Below are positions 7,328-15,710 of a DNA stretch of 64,000 nucleotides, piece by piece; the first letter of the stretch is position 1; each line of letters opens with the position of its first letter. The position numbers and the translations under genes were made by a program. This DNA comes from SUG1106 sp051883095 (GTDB taxonomy: Bacteria; Bacillota; Clostridia; Peptostreptococcales; Anaerovoracaceae). Location of the stretch: the NCBI GenBank assembly GCA_051883095.1, contig JBJETB010000024.1, forward strand, positions 9,621 to 73,620, given 5' to 3'. The notes beneath the pieces are model-generated. The model saw only the letters and a list, made by a program, of their open reading frames with translations, was not told the DNA's origin and searched no databases.

Positions 7328-8506
7328 ATGCCGGAAGTCAGCGAAAGAAACAAAGAAGCCCTTGAACATATACAAGGCGTTCTTGATTCGGACAGCTTTG
7401 TGGAAATTGGCGAAAAAATAGCAGCTGGAGTAATTACCGGTTATGGAAGTATCGATGGCTGTCTTGTATATATATTTGCTCAGGATATAAATGAAAGAGG
7501 AGGCAGCTTTGGCGAGGCACAGGCCGGAAAGCTGACAAGGCTGTATTCCATGGCAATCAGGTCAAAAGCTCCGGTAATAGGCTTCCTGGATTGTGCAGGT
7601 ATCCGCATAGAAGAAGGAGCAGGAGCACTTGCTGCTTTTGCAGATGTGTATAAAATTCAGGCGGAGGCATCCGGGAAGATTCTTCAGATAATGACCGTAT
7701 GTGGAGAATGCATCGGATGTATGGAAACTATGGCGGCTCTTTCAGATATAGTGATCAGAAATAATGCAGACACCGCAGGGGAAATACGCAGTCTGATAAA
7801 TATGCTTCCTGCAAGTGTATCAGGAAGCATGCCTTTGATTGAGAGCGAAGATGATTTAAACCGTGCCTGCAATTGGATTTCAGATAAAAAGGAAAAGGGT
7901 TCTGAGCTGCTGAAAGAACTTTCAGATGACGGAAAATTCATAGAAATCAACAAGGAAAGTGAAAGAGAGATCTCGACCGGTTTCATTGCACTGGCGGGAA
8001 GGACAGTAGGGGGAATTGCGGCAGACGCCGGTATGATTGTAAGCCGTGAAGCATCAATAAAGACTGCCGAGTTCATCAACATATGCTCCAAATTTCAGAT
8101 TCCGCTGCTGAATGTGATAGGTGGATGCGGGTTTGATGAGCCTGCAAGTGCTAACATGATAATAAAGGCATTGTCAAATTCAGAGGTAATGATTGTAAAT
8201 CTGATTGCGGGAGAAGCATGCGGAAGCTATTACAGTGTATTTAACAGCAAGGGATGCGGTACGGACTATACTCTTATGTGGGATGATGCTTCAGTGCAGA
8301 TAATAAATCCTTTGCATGCTGCTGACATTTTATACCCGAATCTGAGCCTGAAGGAACTTGAAGAAAAAGCTGCCGAATATAAGGAAAATCAGTGCAGTGC
8401 AGAGGCCATGGCAAGGTGCGGATATGCTGACAAGATAATAAGGCCCGAAGAAAGCCGCAAATATCTCATAGGGGCATTTGAAACCCTGGCAAATGTCAGG
8501 AGGTAG
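7328..8506 (+). CDS. short, divergent MmdA/12S-type carboxyltransferase subunit
   Basis: This 392-residue protein has the tandem crotonase folds of acyl-CoA carboxyltransferases (methylmalonyl-CoA decarboxylase alpha, transcarboxylase 12S, glutaconyl-CoA decarboxylase alpha). GVITGYGSIDG, YIFAQDINERGGSFGEAQ and FLDCAGIRIEEG in the N-half match the family. The usual length is about 510 residues; here the start is short and a middle block after ALSDIVI is missing. The usual oxyanion-loop GPCAGGAVYS is replaced by GECIGCMETM. It heads a tightly packed operon with OadG, biotin carrier, OadB and OadA homologues. Substrate and even activity are uncertain. Confidence 0.8.
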   Translation: MPEVSERNKEALEHIQGVLDSDSFVEIGEKIAAGVITGYGSIDGCLVYIFAQDINERGGSFGEAQAGKLTRLYSMAIRSKAPVIGFLDCAGIRIEEGAGALAAFADVYKIQAEASGKILQIMTVCGECIGCMETMAALSDIVIRNNADTAGEIRSLINMLPASVSGSMPLIESEDDLNRACNWISDKKEKGSELLKELSDDGKFIEINKESEREISTGFIALAGRTVGGIAADAGMIVSREASIKTAEFINICSKFQIPLLNVIGGCGFDEPASANMIIKALSNSEVMIVNLIAGEACGSYYSVFNSKGCGTDYTLMWDDASVQIINPLHAADILYPNLSLKELEEKAAEYKENQCSAEAMARCGYADKIIRPEESRKYLIGAFETLANVRR

Positions 8507-8510
8507 GAAG

Positions 8511-8774
8511 ATGGGATTAGGTGAAATACTTTCTAAAGCTGCTCTGAATACATGTCTTGGAATGGGAACAGTTTTCCTGATGCTCCTTTTTATCAGCTGT
8601 GTGATTTCTTTATTGAGATTTATCCCTGACAAAAAAGAAAAAAGGGCAGATGATGACGAAATTGCTACGGTAATTGCCGCTGCATTGCAGGCCTTTGAAG
8701 AAGATGAAAAAGAGGAAGAGAGTGTGACCCGGACCGCGACAGTATTTACTGCTAGAAAAATCAGAAAAAGGTGA
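8511..8774 (+). CDS. OadG-like small membrane subunit of Na+-decarboxylase
   Basis: The 87-residue product has one transmembrane helix (about residues 14-37, GMGTVFLMLLFISCVISLLRF) followed by a charged cytoplasmic tail containing DDDEIATVIAAALQAFEED. That is the layout of the gamma/delta subunits (OadG, MmdD) that tether the carboxyltransferase to the membrane beta subunit. The DEIATVIAAAL segment is characteristic. The start was chosen at ATG 8511, behind AGGAGGTAGGAAG. Four bases separate it from the carboxyltransferase gene and five from the biotin carrier gene, so they are probably translationally coupled. Confidence 0.85.
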   Translation: MGLGEILSKAALNTCLGMGTVFLMLLFISCVISLLRFIPDKKEKRADDDEIATVIAAALQAFEEDEKEEESVTRTATVFTARKIRKR

Positions 8775-8779
8775 AGTGA

Positions 8780-9157
8780 ATGAAAACATACATAATCAAA
8801 GTAAACGGAAAAGTATATGAAGTAGAAGTTGAAAAAAAAGAAGGAGCCTCAGCCACTGTGACAAATATAGCGCCAGCCGCTGCCCCGGTTCCTCATGCTG
8901 AAACTAAGAACGCACCTGCATCAGGAGCGGAAGCTGCCGGCGTTCCTGTAGAGTGCGGCGCAACGGGGAAGATATGGAAGATAGTTAAGGCGGAAGGCGA
9001 GAAGGTGGCCAAGGGCGAGGCAGTGGTTATTCTGGAATCCATGAAAATGGAAATACCGGTTGTTTCGCCGGTAGAAGGAACAGTAACAAGGGTCCTTGTG
9101 ACAGAAGGAAGCGATGTTGAATCAGGAAAGAGAATCGCACTGGTTGAACCGAAATAA
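8780..9157 (+). CDS. biotin carrier protein of Na+-decarboxylase
   Basis: The 125-residue biotin/lipoyl attachment protein has the biotinylation motif ESMKMEIP with the acceptor Lys at residue 89. An Ala/Pro-rich flexible linker occupies about residues 30-55, ahead of the C-terminal barrel domain. Length and linker match MmdC/GcdC and the transcarboxylase 1.3S subunit. It would carry CO2 as carboxybiotin from the carboxyltransferase to the membrane beta subunit. It lies inside the operon with 5- and 18-base gaps to its neighbours. Confidence 0.93.
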   Translation: MKTYIIKVNGKVYEVEVEKKEGASATVTNIAPAAAPVPHAETKNAPASGAEAAGVPVECGATGKIWKIVKAEGEKVAKGEAVVILESMKMEIPVVSPVEGTVTRVLVTEGSDVESGKRIALVEPK

Positions 9158-9175
9158 GGGAAAGTGAGGCTGGTC

Positions 9176-10300
9176 ATGAGTTATATATTTGATACTCTGG
9201 GAAATCTGGCAGGACAGACAGCCCTGGGAACCCTTACAGCAGGGAACTTCCTGATGATTGCTGTAGCATGTGGATTCATGTACCTGGCTATCGCCAAGCA
9301 ATATGAACCTCTGCTGCTTTTGCCGATTTCTTTTGGAATGCTGCTTGTAAATATATATCCTCCGATTATGGAAGAAGGCGGTCTGCTGCACTACTTCTAT
9401 ATGCTGGACGAGTGGACTATATTGCCGTCCCTGATTTTTCTGGGAGTGGGAGCACTTACGGACTTCGGACCGCTGATTGCTAATCCAAAGAGCTTCCTGC
9501 TTGGAGCAGCGGCACAGTTTGGAATATTTGCTGCATATATATTGGCCATGGGTTTTGGATTCAATGATATGGCCGCCGCTGCAATCGCTATAATCGGCGG
9601 CGCTGACGGCCCTACATCAATTTTTCTGGCCATGAAGCTGGGACAGACAGAAATAATGGGACCGATCGCGGTTGCTGCCTATTCATATATGTCACTGGTA
9701 CCTATCATACAGCCTCCGATAATGAAGGCACTGACCACTGAGGAGGAAAGAAAGATCAAGATGGAACAGCTCAGAACTGTTTCTAAAAAGGAAAGAATTC
9801 TCTTCCCTATAATAGTAACGATTCTTGTATGCGGTCTGCTTCCGTCTACAACACCGCTTGTAGGCATGCTGATGCTTGGAAATCTCTTCAGAGAAAGCGG
9901 AGTTGTTCGACAGCTGACCGAAACAGCGTCAAATGCACTGATGTACATCGTGGTAATCCTGCTGGGAACTTCAGTAGGTGCGACTACCAGTGCGGAAGCT
10001 TTTCTTAAATGGGATACAATCAAGATCGTTATCATAGGATTTTCCGCATTCTGCTTCGGGACAGCTGCAGGAGTGATTTTTGGAAAGATCATGTGCAAGC
10101 TTTCAGGTGGAAAGATTAATCCGCTTATCGGATCGGCAGGAGTTTCAGCAGTTCCTATGGCAGCTCGCGTGGCCCAGAAGGTCGGCGCAGAGGCAGATCC
10201 GACAAACTTTCTTCTTATGCACGCCATGGGGCCTAATGTTGCAGGTGTAATAGGTACTGCAGTGGTAGCAGGCGTATTTATGGCTATTTTCGGAATATAG
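9176..10300 (+). CDS. Na+-translocating decarboxylase beta subunit
   Basis: This polytopic membrane protein of 374 residues resembles OadB/MmdB/GcdB, which couples decarboxylation of carboxybiotin to export of one or two Na+ ions. Family features include GVGALTDFGPLIANP, IIGGADGPTSIFLA (with the Asp thought to bind Na+), YSYMSLVPIIQPP, and the C-terminal SAGVSAVPMAARV and LMHAMGPNVAGVIGTA. A GTG at 9164 is in frame, but ATG 9176 follows GTGAGG at normal spacing and gives the usual N-terminus MSYIFDTL. It is essentially full length for the family. Confidence 0.93.
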   Translation: MSYIFDTLGNLAGQTALGTLTAGNFLMIAVACGFMYLAIAKQYEPLLLLPISFGMLLVNIYPPIMEEGGLLHYFYMLDEWTILPSLIFLGVGALTDFGPLIANPKSFLLGAAAQFGIFAAYILAMGFGFNDMAAAAIAIIGGADGPTSIFLAMKLGQTEIMGPIAVAAYSYMSLVPIIQPPIMKALTTEEERKIKMEQLRTVSKKERILFPIIVTILVCGLLPSTTPLVGMLMLGNLFRESGVVRQLTETASNALMYIVVILLGTSVGATTSAEAFLKWDTIKIVIIGFSAFCFGTAAGVIFGKIMCKLSGGKINPLIGSAGVSAVPMAARVAQKVGAEADPTNFLLMHAMGPNVAGVIGTAVVAGVFMAIFGI

Positions 10301-10318
10301 AAGTTGAGGTGAAACGCA

Positions 10319-11716
10319 ATGAAAAAGCTTAGAATAACCGAGACCGTGCTTAGAGACGGTCATCAATCACTGGCCGCAACCCGCATGAGCACTGATGATA
10401 TGATTCCTGTCCTTGAAAAAATGGATGAAATAGGGTATTACTCCCTTGAATGCTGGGGCGGAGCAACATTTGATGCATGCCTCAGATTTCTGGACGAGGA
10501 TCCGTGGGAACGGCTTAGAGAAATAAAGAAAAGAGTTAAAAAAACACCTTTACAAATGCTTCTGAGAGGACAGAATCTGCTGGGATACAGGCATTATGCC
10601 GATGATGTTGTTGAATACTTTGTTCAGAAATCAATTGCAAACGGTATTGAAATAATGAGAATATTTGATGCGCTGAATGATCTGAGAAATCTTGAAACGG
10701 CGGTCAATGCAGCTAAAAAAGAGGGCGGACATGTGCAGCTTGCAATGGCATATACAACAGGCAGAGCATATACACTTGATTACTGGAAAAAGCTTGCCAA
10801 TGATATGCAGAGTATGGGTGCAGATTCAATTTGTATTAAAGACATGGCAGGAATACTGCTTCCTAAGGAAGCGCGAAGTCTTGTTACTGCCCTTAAGGAG
10901 ACTGTCTCGATCCCTATACAGCTTCACAGCCACTGCACATGCGGAACTGCTCCTATTGTGTATATGGAGGCGGCAGCTGCGGGATGTGACGGAATAGATA
11001 CTGCAATTTCGCCTTTTGCACTCGGTACCAGTCAGCCGGCAACAGAAGTGATGGTAGAAGCTTTTAGAGACACTGAGCAGGATACAGGTCTGGACCAGAG
11101 AAAGCTAGCAGAAATCGCAGATCATTTCAAGGCCATCAGAGATAAATTTTTAAATGAGAAAATTATAGATCCAAAGGTTATGAGCATAGATTTTGAAGGT
11201 CTGCTGTATCAGGTACCGGGAGGGATGCTTTCTAACCTGGTTTCTCAGCTTAAAGGACAGAAGGCTATGGATAAATACAACGAAGTCCTTAAAGAGATTC
11301 CGCGGGTAAGGGAGGACCTTGGAGAACCTCCACTTGTAACGCCTTCATCCCAGATAGTGGGCACCCAGGCAGTACTTAATGTTCTCAGCGGAGAAAGATA
11401 TAAGATTATTTCAAAGGAGACCAAGGGAATCCTGAGAGGCGAGTATGGTAAAACGGCCGTGCCGTTTAATGAAGAGGTACTGAAGAAGGCTATAGGAGAT
11501 GAAAAACCTGTTACGGTAAGACCGGCAGATTTAATCGAACCTGAACTTGAAAGTCTGGAGAGAGAGCTTGGAGGTTTCAAGGAAAAAGATGAGGACATCC
11601 TAAGTTATGCTCTTTTCCCTCAGGTTGCTTCAGAGTATTTTAAACGCAGAGCGGCAAGAAAAGAAGGCCTCGACCCTGACAGATTTGATTATACAAACAA
11701 AGCGTATCCGATTTAA
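10319..11716 (+). CDS. oadA: oxaloacetate decarboxylase alpha / 5S-type carboxyltransferase
   Basis: This 465-residue protein has the DRE-TIM metallolyase barrel of the carboxyltransferase domain of oxaloacetate decarboxylase, pyruvate carboxylase (subunit B) and transcarboxylase 5S. It opens with ITETVLRDGHQSLAATRM. IEIMRIFDALNDLRN, SICIKDMAGIL (with the carbamylation-type Lys) and the metal-binding LHSHCTCGTAP all fit. It ends without a biotin domain, so it needs the separate carrier encoded upstream. The expected reaction is oxaloacetate to pyruvate with CO2 passed to biotin. AGGTGAAA precedes the ATG; gaps to neighbours are 18 and 15 bases. Confidence 0.9.
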   Translation: MKKLRITETVLRDGHQSLAATRMSTDDMIPVLEKMDEIGYYSLECWGGATFDACLRFLDEDPWERLREIKKRVKKTPLQMLLRGQNLLGYRHYADDVVEYFVQKSIANGIEIMRIFDALNDLRNLETAVNAAKKEGGHVQLAMAYTTGRAYTLDYWKKLANDMQSMGADSICIKDMAGILLPKEARSLVTALKETVSIPIQLHSHCTCGTAPIVYMEAAAAGCDGIDTAISPFALGTSQPATEVMVEAFRDTEQDTGLDQRKLAEIADHFKAIRDKFLNEKIIDPKVMSIDFEGLLYQVPGGMLSNLVSQLKGQKAMDKYNEVLKEIPRVREDLGEPPLVTPSSQIVGTQAVLNVLSGERYKIISKETKGILRGEYGKTAVPFNEEVLKKAIGDEKPVTVRPADLIEPELESLERELGGFKEKDEDILSYALFPQVASEYFKRRAARKEGLDPDRFDYTNKAYPI

Positions 11717-11731
11717 AGGAGGTAAATTACA

Positions 11732-12958
11732 GTGATTATTGCAAATGAAAACGGAAGAAAAAGTATCGGTGTTCCGGATAAATTGTTCGGAGTATCTCAG
11801 AAGGCCAAGGAGAGGAAGGCTGAGCTGGGAAAGGAGAAGGTTATAGATTCTACCATTGGCGTTCTTCTTGATGATGAAGGAAAAATTGTAGTGCTGGATT
11901 CTGTTATGAAAGCAATCAGGATGCTGGGGCCGGAGGATTGTGCACCTTACGCACCTATTACCGGACTTCCTGAATATCTCGAAGCGGTAAAGAACATAGT
12001 TTTTATAGACGGGGTACCGGAAGGCTGTCACATCAGAGCTTGCTATACTCCCGGAGGAACGGGAGCAATAAGACATGCTGTTTCCGCATACACAAAACCC
12101 GGAGATAAAATTCTAACTTCCGACTGGCACTGGAGTCCATATAATATTGTTGCGCAGGAAATCGGCAGAGAGGTTGCCACATATCAGCTGTTCGATGAAA
12201 ATAAACATGTAAATTACAACAGCTTTGCTGCTGAACTGGACAAGATTCTGAAAGTGCAGGATGAGACTGTGGTGATTATAAATACCCCGGCTCATAACCC
12301 GACGGGATATACCTTTACTTATACGGACTGGGACAATGTGCTTTCTGTAATCAAGAAGTATAGGGATAAAAAAATTGCTGTTCTGGTGGATATTGCCTAT
12401 CTGGATTTTTCAGGAGATGCCCATGAATACAGAGGGTTCCTGAACAAATTAGTCGGACTTCCTGAAAACATTTTGCCACTGATTGCATTCAGTGCTTCAA
12501 AGGGATACACAATGTACGGCATGCGCTGCGGAGCAATAATGTGTATGGCGCCTACAAAGGAGATTGCTGATGAATTCAGAGATGTTGTAAGCGTCCAGTC
12601 CAGAGGCTCCTGGTCCAATGGAAACAGGGCTGCCATGAAGGTAATCGCAAACATTCTTGAAAATCCGGAGCTTTATGAGGAAGTAAAAAAAGAAAGAGAG
12701 GGATGGCTTGTTAAACTCCGCAGGAGAGGAACCGCCTTCGTGGAAAGGGCAAAGGAAGTAGGCCTGGATATCATACCCTATGATTCCGGATTCTTTATCA
12801 CGATTCCTTGTGATAACCCGGATGAAATCTGTGCGAAATTGCAGGAAAAGAATCTTTTTACAGTACCTTTAAGCAAGGGTATAAGGGTTTCTGTTGCATC
12901 GAACACAATTGACGAATGTCAGCGGATGCCGGAAATCATTAAAAGCCTCTTTATTTAA
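11732..12958 (+). CDS. class I/II aminotransferase, probably aspartate or aromatic
   Basis: This PLP-dependent aminotransferase of 408 residues has the PLP Lys at residue 257 in SASKGYTMYGMR, the NTPAHNPTG loop near 184-192 and the downstream Asp in VLVDIAY. The GTG start is supported by AAAGGAGGT 8 bases upstream. It is the last gene of the Na+-decarboxylase operon. That position suggests it makes the 2-oxoacid decarboxylated by the pump: aspartate to oxaloacetate would fit best, but this is inference and aromatic substrates are not excluded. A gene for an Lrp/AsnC regulator follows. Confidence 0.85.
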   Translation: MIIANENGRKSIGVPDKLFGVSQKAKERKAELGKEKVIDSTIGVLLDDEGKIVVLDSVMKAIRMLGPEDCAPYAPITGLPEYLEAVKNIVFIDGVPEGCHIRACYTPGGTGAIRHAVSAYTKPGDKILTSDWHWSPYNIVAQEIGREVATYQLFDENKHVNYNSFAAELDKILKVQDETVVIINTPAHNPTGYTFTYTDWDNVLSVIKKYRDKKIAVLVDIAYLDFSGDAHEYRGFLNKLVGLPENILPLIAFSASKGYTMYGMRCGAIMCMAPTKEIADEFRDVVSVQSRGSWSNGNRAAMKVIANILENPELYEEVKKEREGWLVKLRRRGTAFVERAKEVGLDIIPYDSGFFITIPCDNPDEICAKLQEKNLFTVPLSKGIRVSVASNTIDECQRMPEIIKSLFI

Positions 12959-13072
12959 GTTTAACATCGTGAATGCTGCTTCTTTCATTTTTTGAAGTTA
13001 TATGATATACTGTACCTGATTTGGCGAATGTAATGACAATTTAAACATGTAACACAAGAAGGTCAGTTAGTA

Positions 13073-13501
13073 ATGAAAGCATTGGATACAATAGATAAAG
13101 AAATACTTAAAAAACTACAGGAAAATGCCAGAATTCCGCTGAAAGATCTTTCGGCAGAAGTATTCCTTACAACGCCTGCCGTTTCCGCAAGAATAGAAAA
13201 GCTTGAAAAGGAAGGATATATCAAGGGCTACCATGCGGAAGTTGATATCGAAAAGCTGGGATACGTGGTCAAGGCATATATTATGATAACTGTTAAACCT
13301 GAGGATATAAAGAAGTTCTATACATTTGTAGGTAATCAGGAATGCGTCATGGAATGCAGCCATATAACAGGGCCCTATTCCATGATTGTCAAGGCCGCCT
13401 TTCCAAGCACAGTGATGCTGGAGGTATTTCTGGGCAAGCTGCAGAGCTTCGGCAAGACGGAAACTCAGGTGGTGTTTTCCACATTTATAGAAAATCATTA
13501 A
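13073..13501 (+). CDS. Lrp/AsnC family transcriptional regulator
   Basis: This 142-residue regulator has an N-terminal winged helix (LDTIDKEILKKLQENARIPLKDLSAE, then TPAVSARIEKLEKEGYIKGY) and a C-terminal ligand-binding alpha-beta sandwich (RAM domain, about residues 65-140). Length is normal for the family. It probably senses an amino acid and may control the preceding decarboxylase-aminotransferase operon, from which it is separated by 114 bases with no clear terminator. A weak -10 TATACT at about 13004-13009 may give it its own promoter. The target assignment is from neighbourhood only. Confidence 0.9.
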   Translation: MKALDTIDKEILKKLQENARIPLKDLSAEVFLTTPAVSARIEKLEKEGYIKGYHAEVDIEKLGYVVKAYIMITVKPEDIKKFYTFVGNQECVMECSHITGPYSMIVKAAFPSTVMLEVFLGKLQSFGKTETQVVFSTFIENH

Positions 13502-13504
13502 GAG

Positions 13505-13551
13505 AAACTCTGTTGCGGGTGAAAAAAATTCCTTGCAAACAGAGTTTTTTT
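13505..13551 (+). terminator. intrinsic terminator after the lrp-type gene
   Basis: AAACTCTGTT (13505-13514) pairs with AACAGAGTTT (13538-13547), followed by a T-run. Confidence 0.8.
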
Positions 13552-13624
13552 ATGGGATATTTCACGGCCTCAGAGGGTATTAATTGTGAAAAGCTTTTCA
13601 GAAAAGAAACAGAGGTAATGGGGA

Positions 13625-14104
13625 ATGATGAATGAAAGCAGGTTCACTGCTCTGGCAGAAAGATATATGGATATGGTCTATCGCATAGCCCTCAATGCTG
13701 TGGGGAGTGCGGCCGATGCAGAGGATGTGGTTCAGAATGTGATGCTGAGACTCTATCGGTCAGACCCGGATTTTGAAAGTGAGGAGCATGCCAGGCGCTG
13801 GCTTATCCGCGTAGCCGTAAATGAGTCAAAACGTCTTGTCGGGCTGCCGTGGAAAAAACGTGAGGCATCATTTGAGGAGGCGCTTAATATTGCAGCCGGG
13901 GCGGACGGCCTTCAAAGAAGTCTTTTAAAGAAGGTTGCCGGACTGCCGCCCAAGTACAGGGTGCCCATGTATCTGTATTACTTTGAGGGGTATTCGGTGA
14001 AGGAGATTGCGGAGCTTACAGAAAGCAAAGAATCAACTTTGCAGACCAGACTTGCCAGAGGCAGGGAAAAGCTCAGAGAGGTATTAGAGGAGGAAATGAA
14101 ATGA
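13625..14104 (+). CDS. ECF-type RNA polymerase sigma factor
   Basis: The 159-residue sigma-70 family factor contains regions 2 and 4 only. Region 2 spans about residues 6-70 (VGSAADAEDVVQNVMLRLYRS, then ARRWLIRVAVNE). Region 4 covers about 100-150 (LPPKYRVPMYLYYFEGYSVKEIAEL, then ESTLQTRLARGREKLR). AGAGG lies 9 bases before ATG 13625. Its stop overlaps the start of the following DUF4179 gene by 4 bases, the usual layout of a sigma factor with its membrane anti-sigma factor. It probably activates its own operon, including the ABC transporter downstream. Confidence 0.92.
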   Translation: MMNESRFTALAERYMDMVYRIALNAVGSAADAEDVVQNVMLRLYRSDPDFESEEHARRWLIRVAVNESKRLVGLPWKKREASFEEALNIAAGADGLQRSLLKKVAGLPPKYRVPMYLYYFEGYSVKEIAELTESKESTLQTRLARGREKLREVLEEEMK

Positions 14105-15162
14105 GCGAAATAAAGAATATGAGAGAAAAAGCGGAAGACGGCTTATACAGAAGCACATATAGAGATGCCTTTGAACAGGTGAAGATGGGATCAGAGGCAA
14201 GAGAAAAAGTTCTGAGCATTGCTGCAGAAGGGGAGAGAAAAAGAAGCTTCCATGGCAGAAGAAGGTTTTCCATGGCTATAGCAGTCTGCATGGCAGTGGT
14301 TCTTATCACAGGCACAGCGTTGGCTGTAACAGCAGGAGGGGGCCTGAAAAGCTGGTTCTCAGATGAATGGGGATATAATAACGACGGCGAAATGCCTGTA
14401 GAACAGCAGCAGATAGTTGAGAGGCTGACCATACCTGTAGGAATCAGCCAGACTGTTGGACATCTGACAGTTACAGTGGATTCCGTGGCCTATAGTGACG
14501 GATACTACTGGCTTATGGTCAATGCAGAGGGAATGAAGTTTGATGAGGACAACGGATACAGCTGCAGACATAGCGACCTGAGAATTATATCCGAGGACGG
14601 AAGAGAGCTTGCGCAGTGCGGGAGCAGCATAACTCAGACTGCCAGAGGCGGTTCTGCTTTAAAGATGCTTTTCGAAGGAGAAATAAGTCCGGAATCAGCT
14701 GAAGCTATTGCACTTGACGGCAATATGCGCTTTATGCTGTCAGTGTCTGATTTTGTGGAAAAGAAGCAGGGTATCGGAGCAAGCACAAAGGAATCTGTAC
14801 TGCAGGAGGGAACCTGGAGTTTCCGGTTTGAAGTGCCTGTGAATGAATCCGGAGAAATATTGGCGGCTCCTGATGCGAATGCAGTATTTACTATTGAAAA
14901 CGGCGAGGAGACCGTGTGCAGAGTGAGCAAAATTCAGATCAACATGGTAGGAATAAAGTATCTCTTTGAAGGAGAAAGCGAGGCTCACGGAGAACTGCCG
15001 AGACTTATTTTTAAGGATGGCGGCGAGGTAGGCATTACAGGGGGAAGCGGTGTACAGCTTGAAGACGGTTCATGGCAGATGAAGTATCAGTGGTCAATGC
15101 CTGTTGACCTGAGTCAGGTTGAAAAGGTGAAATTCGGAAAGACTGTGGTTGAGGTGGAGTAA
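14101..15162 (+). CDS. DUF4179 membrane protein, putative anti-sigma factor
   Basis: The product has 353 residues: a cytoplasmic N-terminus of about 55 residues, one transmembrane helix (about 58-77, MAIAVCMAVVLITGTALAVTA) and a large external beta-rich domain. It is similar in layout to DUF4179 proteins encoded next to ECF sigma genes in Firmicutes. The ATGA overlap with the sigma gene supports a stoichiometric anti-sigma role; the external domain would be the sensor. No protease site can be assigned from sequence. Confidence 0.8.
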   Translation: MSEIKNMREKAEDGLYRSTYRDAFEQVKMGSEAREKVLSIAAEGERKRSFHGRRRFSMAIAVCMAVVLITGTALAVTAGGGLKSWFSDEWGYNNDGEMPVEQQQIVERLTIPVGISQTVGHLTVTVDSVAYSDGYYWLMVNAEGMKFDEDNGYSCRHSDLRIISEDGRELAQCGSSITQTARGGSALKMLFEGEISPESAEAIALDGNMRFMLSVSDFVEKKQGIGASTKESVLQEGTWSFRFEVPVNESGEILAAPDANAVFTIENGEETVCRVSKIQINMVGIKYLFEGESEAHGELPRLIFKDGGEVGITGGSGVQLEDGSWQMKYQWSMPVDLSQVEKVKFGKTVVEVE

Positions 15163-15164
15163 CA

Positions 15165-15710
15165 TTGCTGACAGTAACAAATCGATTTTATAGAAATATG
15201 TCACCGACAGCGTGGTTATTGATGGCTGGCTTTGCCATTGCTATGACAACAATGATTGCTGGTGTGGGTCTGCTGCAGGAAAGTCTGGCAGAAATACAGG
15301 AGGCTGCAAATGAATTGGATATTCCTTTGTTACAGACAATGCAGGACACCGGATTTACATTCATGATGTACTTATATTCCTTCTCTATCATCAACTGCAT
15401 GGTAGTTGCTAACTTTTGGATTATAAATAAAAGACGTGATCTGGCAATCAGGAAGGCATTCGGATGGGGTGTGTCGGGAATGATAGGGTTTATCGCAGGC
15501 GAATTACTTAAGATATTATTCTGCAGCATGATTATTTCTGTATTTATGATTGTTTTGCTCAGAATCAGTATGCCTGAGTATTTCACTTTTCCTGTAACGA
15601 TAAGCATATTGGCGGGCGCTGTTGTTATTCTTTTTTTAACATTGGGATTATCGCTTGTAGTCCCTGTTATAAGAATAATACAGATTATGCCAAGGGAGGC
15701 AGTCGGGTAA
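15165..15710 (+). CDS. FtsX-like ABC permease half (single FtsX domain)
   Basis: This 181-residue membrane protein has helices near residues 17-33, 65-86, 105-135 and 145-170. It resembles a lone C-terminal FtsX domain of MacB/BceB-type permeases: the KRRDLAIRKAFGW segment just after a helix is the typical coupling region that contacts the ATPase. The start is TTG 15165, since GGAG lies 5 bases upstream; an ATG 33 bases further in is the alternative. It abuts the anti-sigma gene (2-base gap) and overlaps the next permease by one base (TAATG). Confidence 0.72.
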   Translation: MLTVTNRFYRNMSPTAWLLMAGFAIAMTTMIAGVGLLQESLAEIQEAANELDIPLLQTMQDTGFTFMMYLYSFSIINCMVVANFWIINKRRDLAIRKAFGWGVSGMIGFIAGELLKILFCSMIISVFMIVLLRISMPEYFTFPVTISILAGAVVILFLTLGLSLVVPVIRIIQIMPREAVG

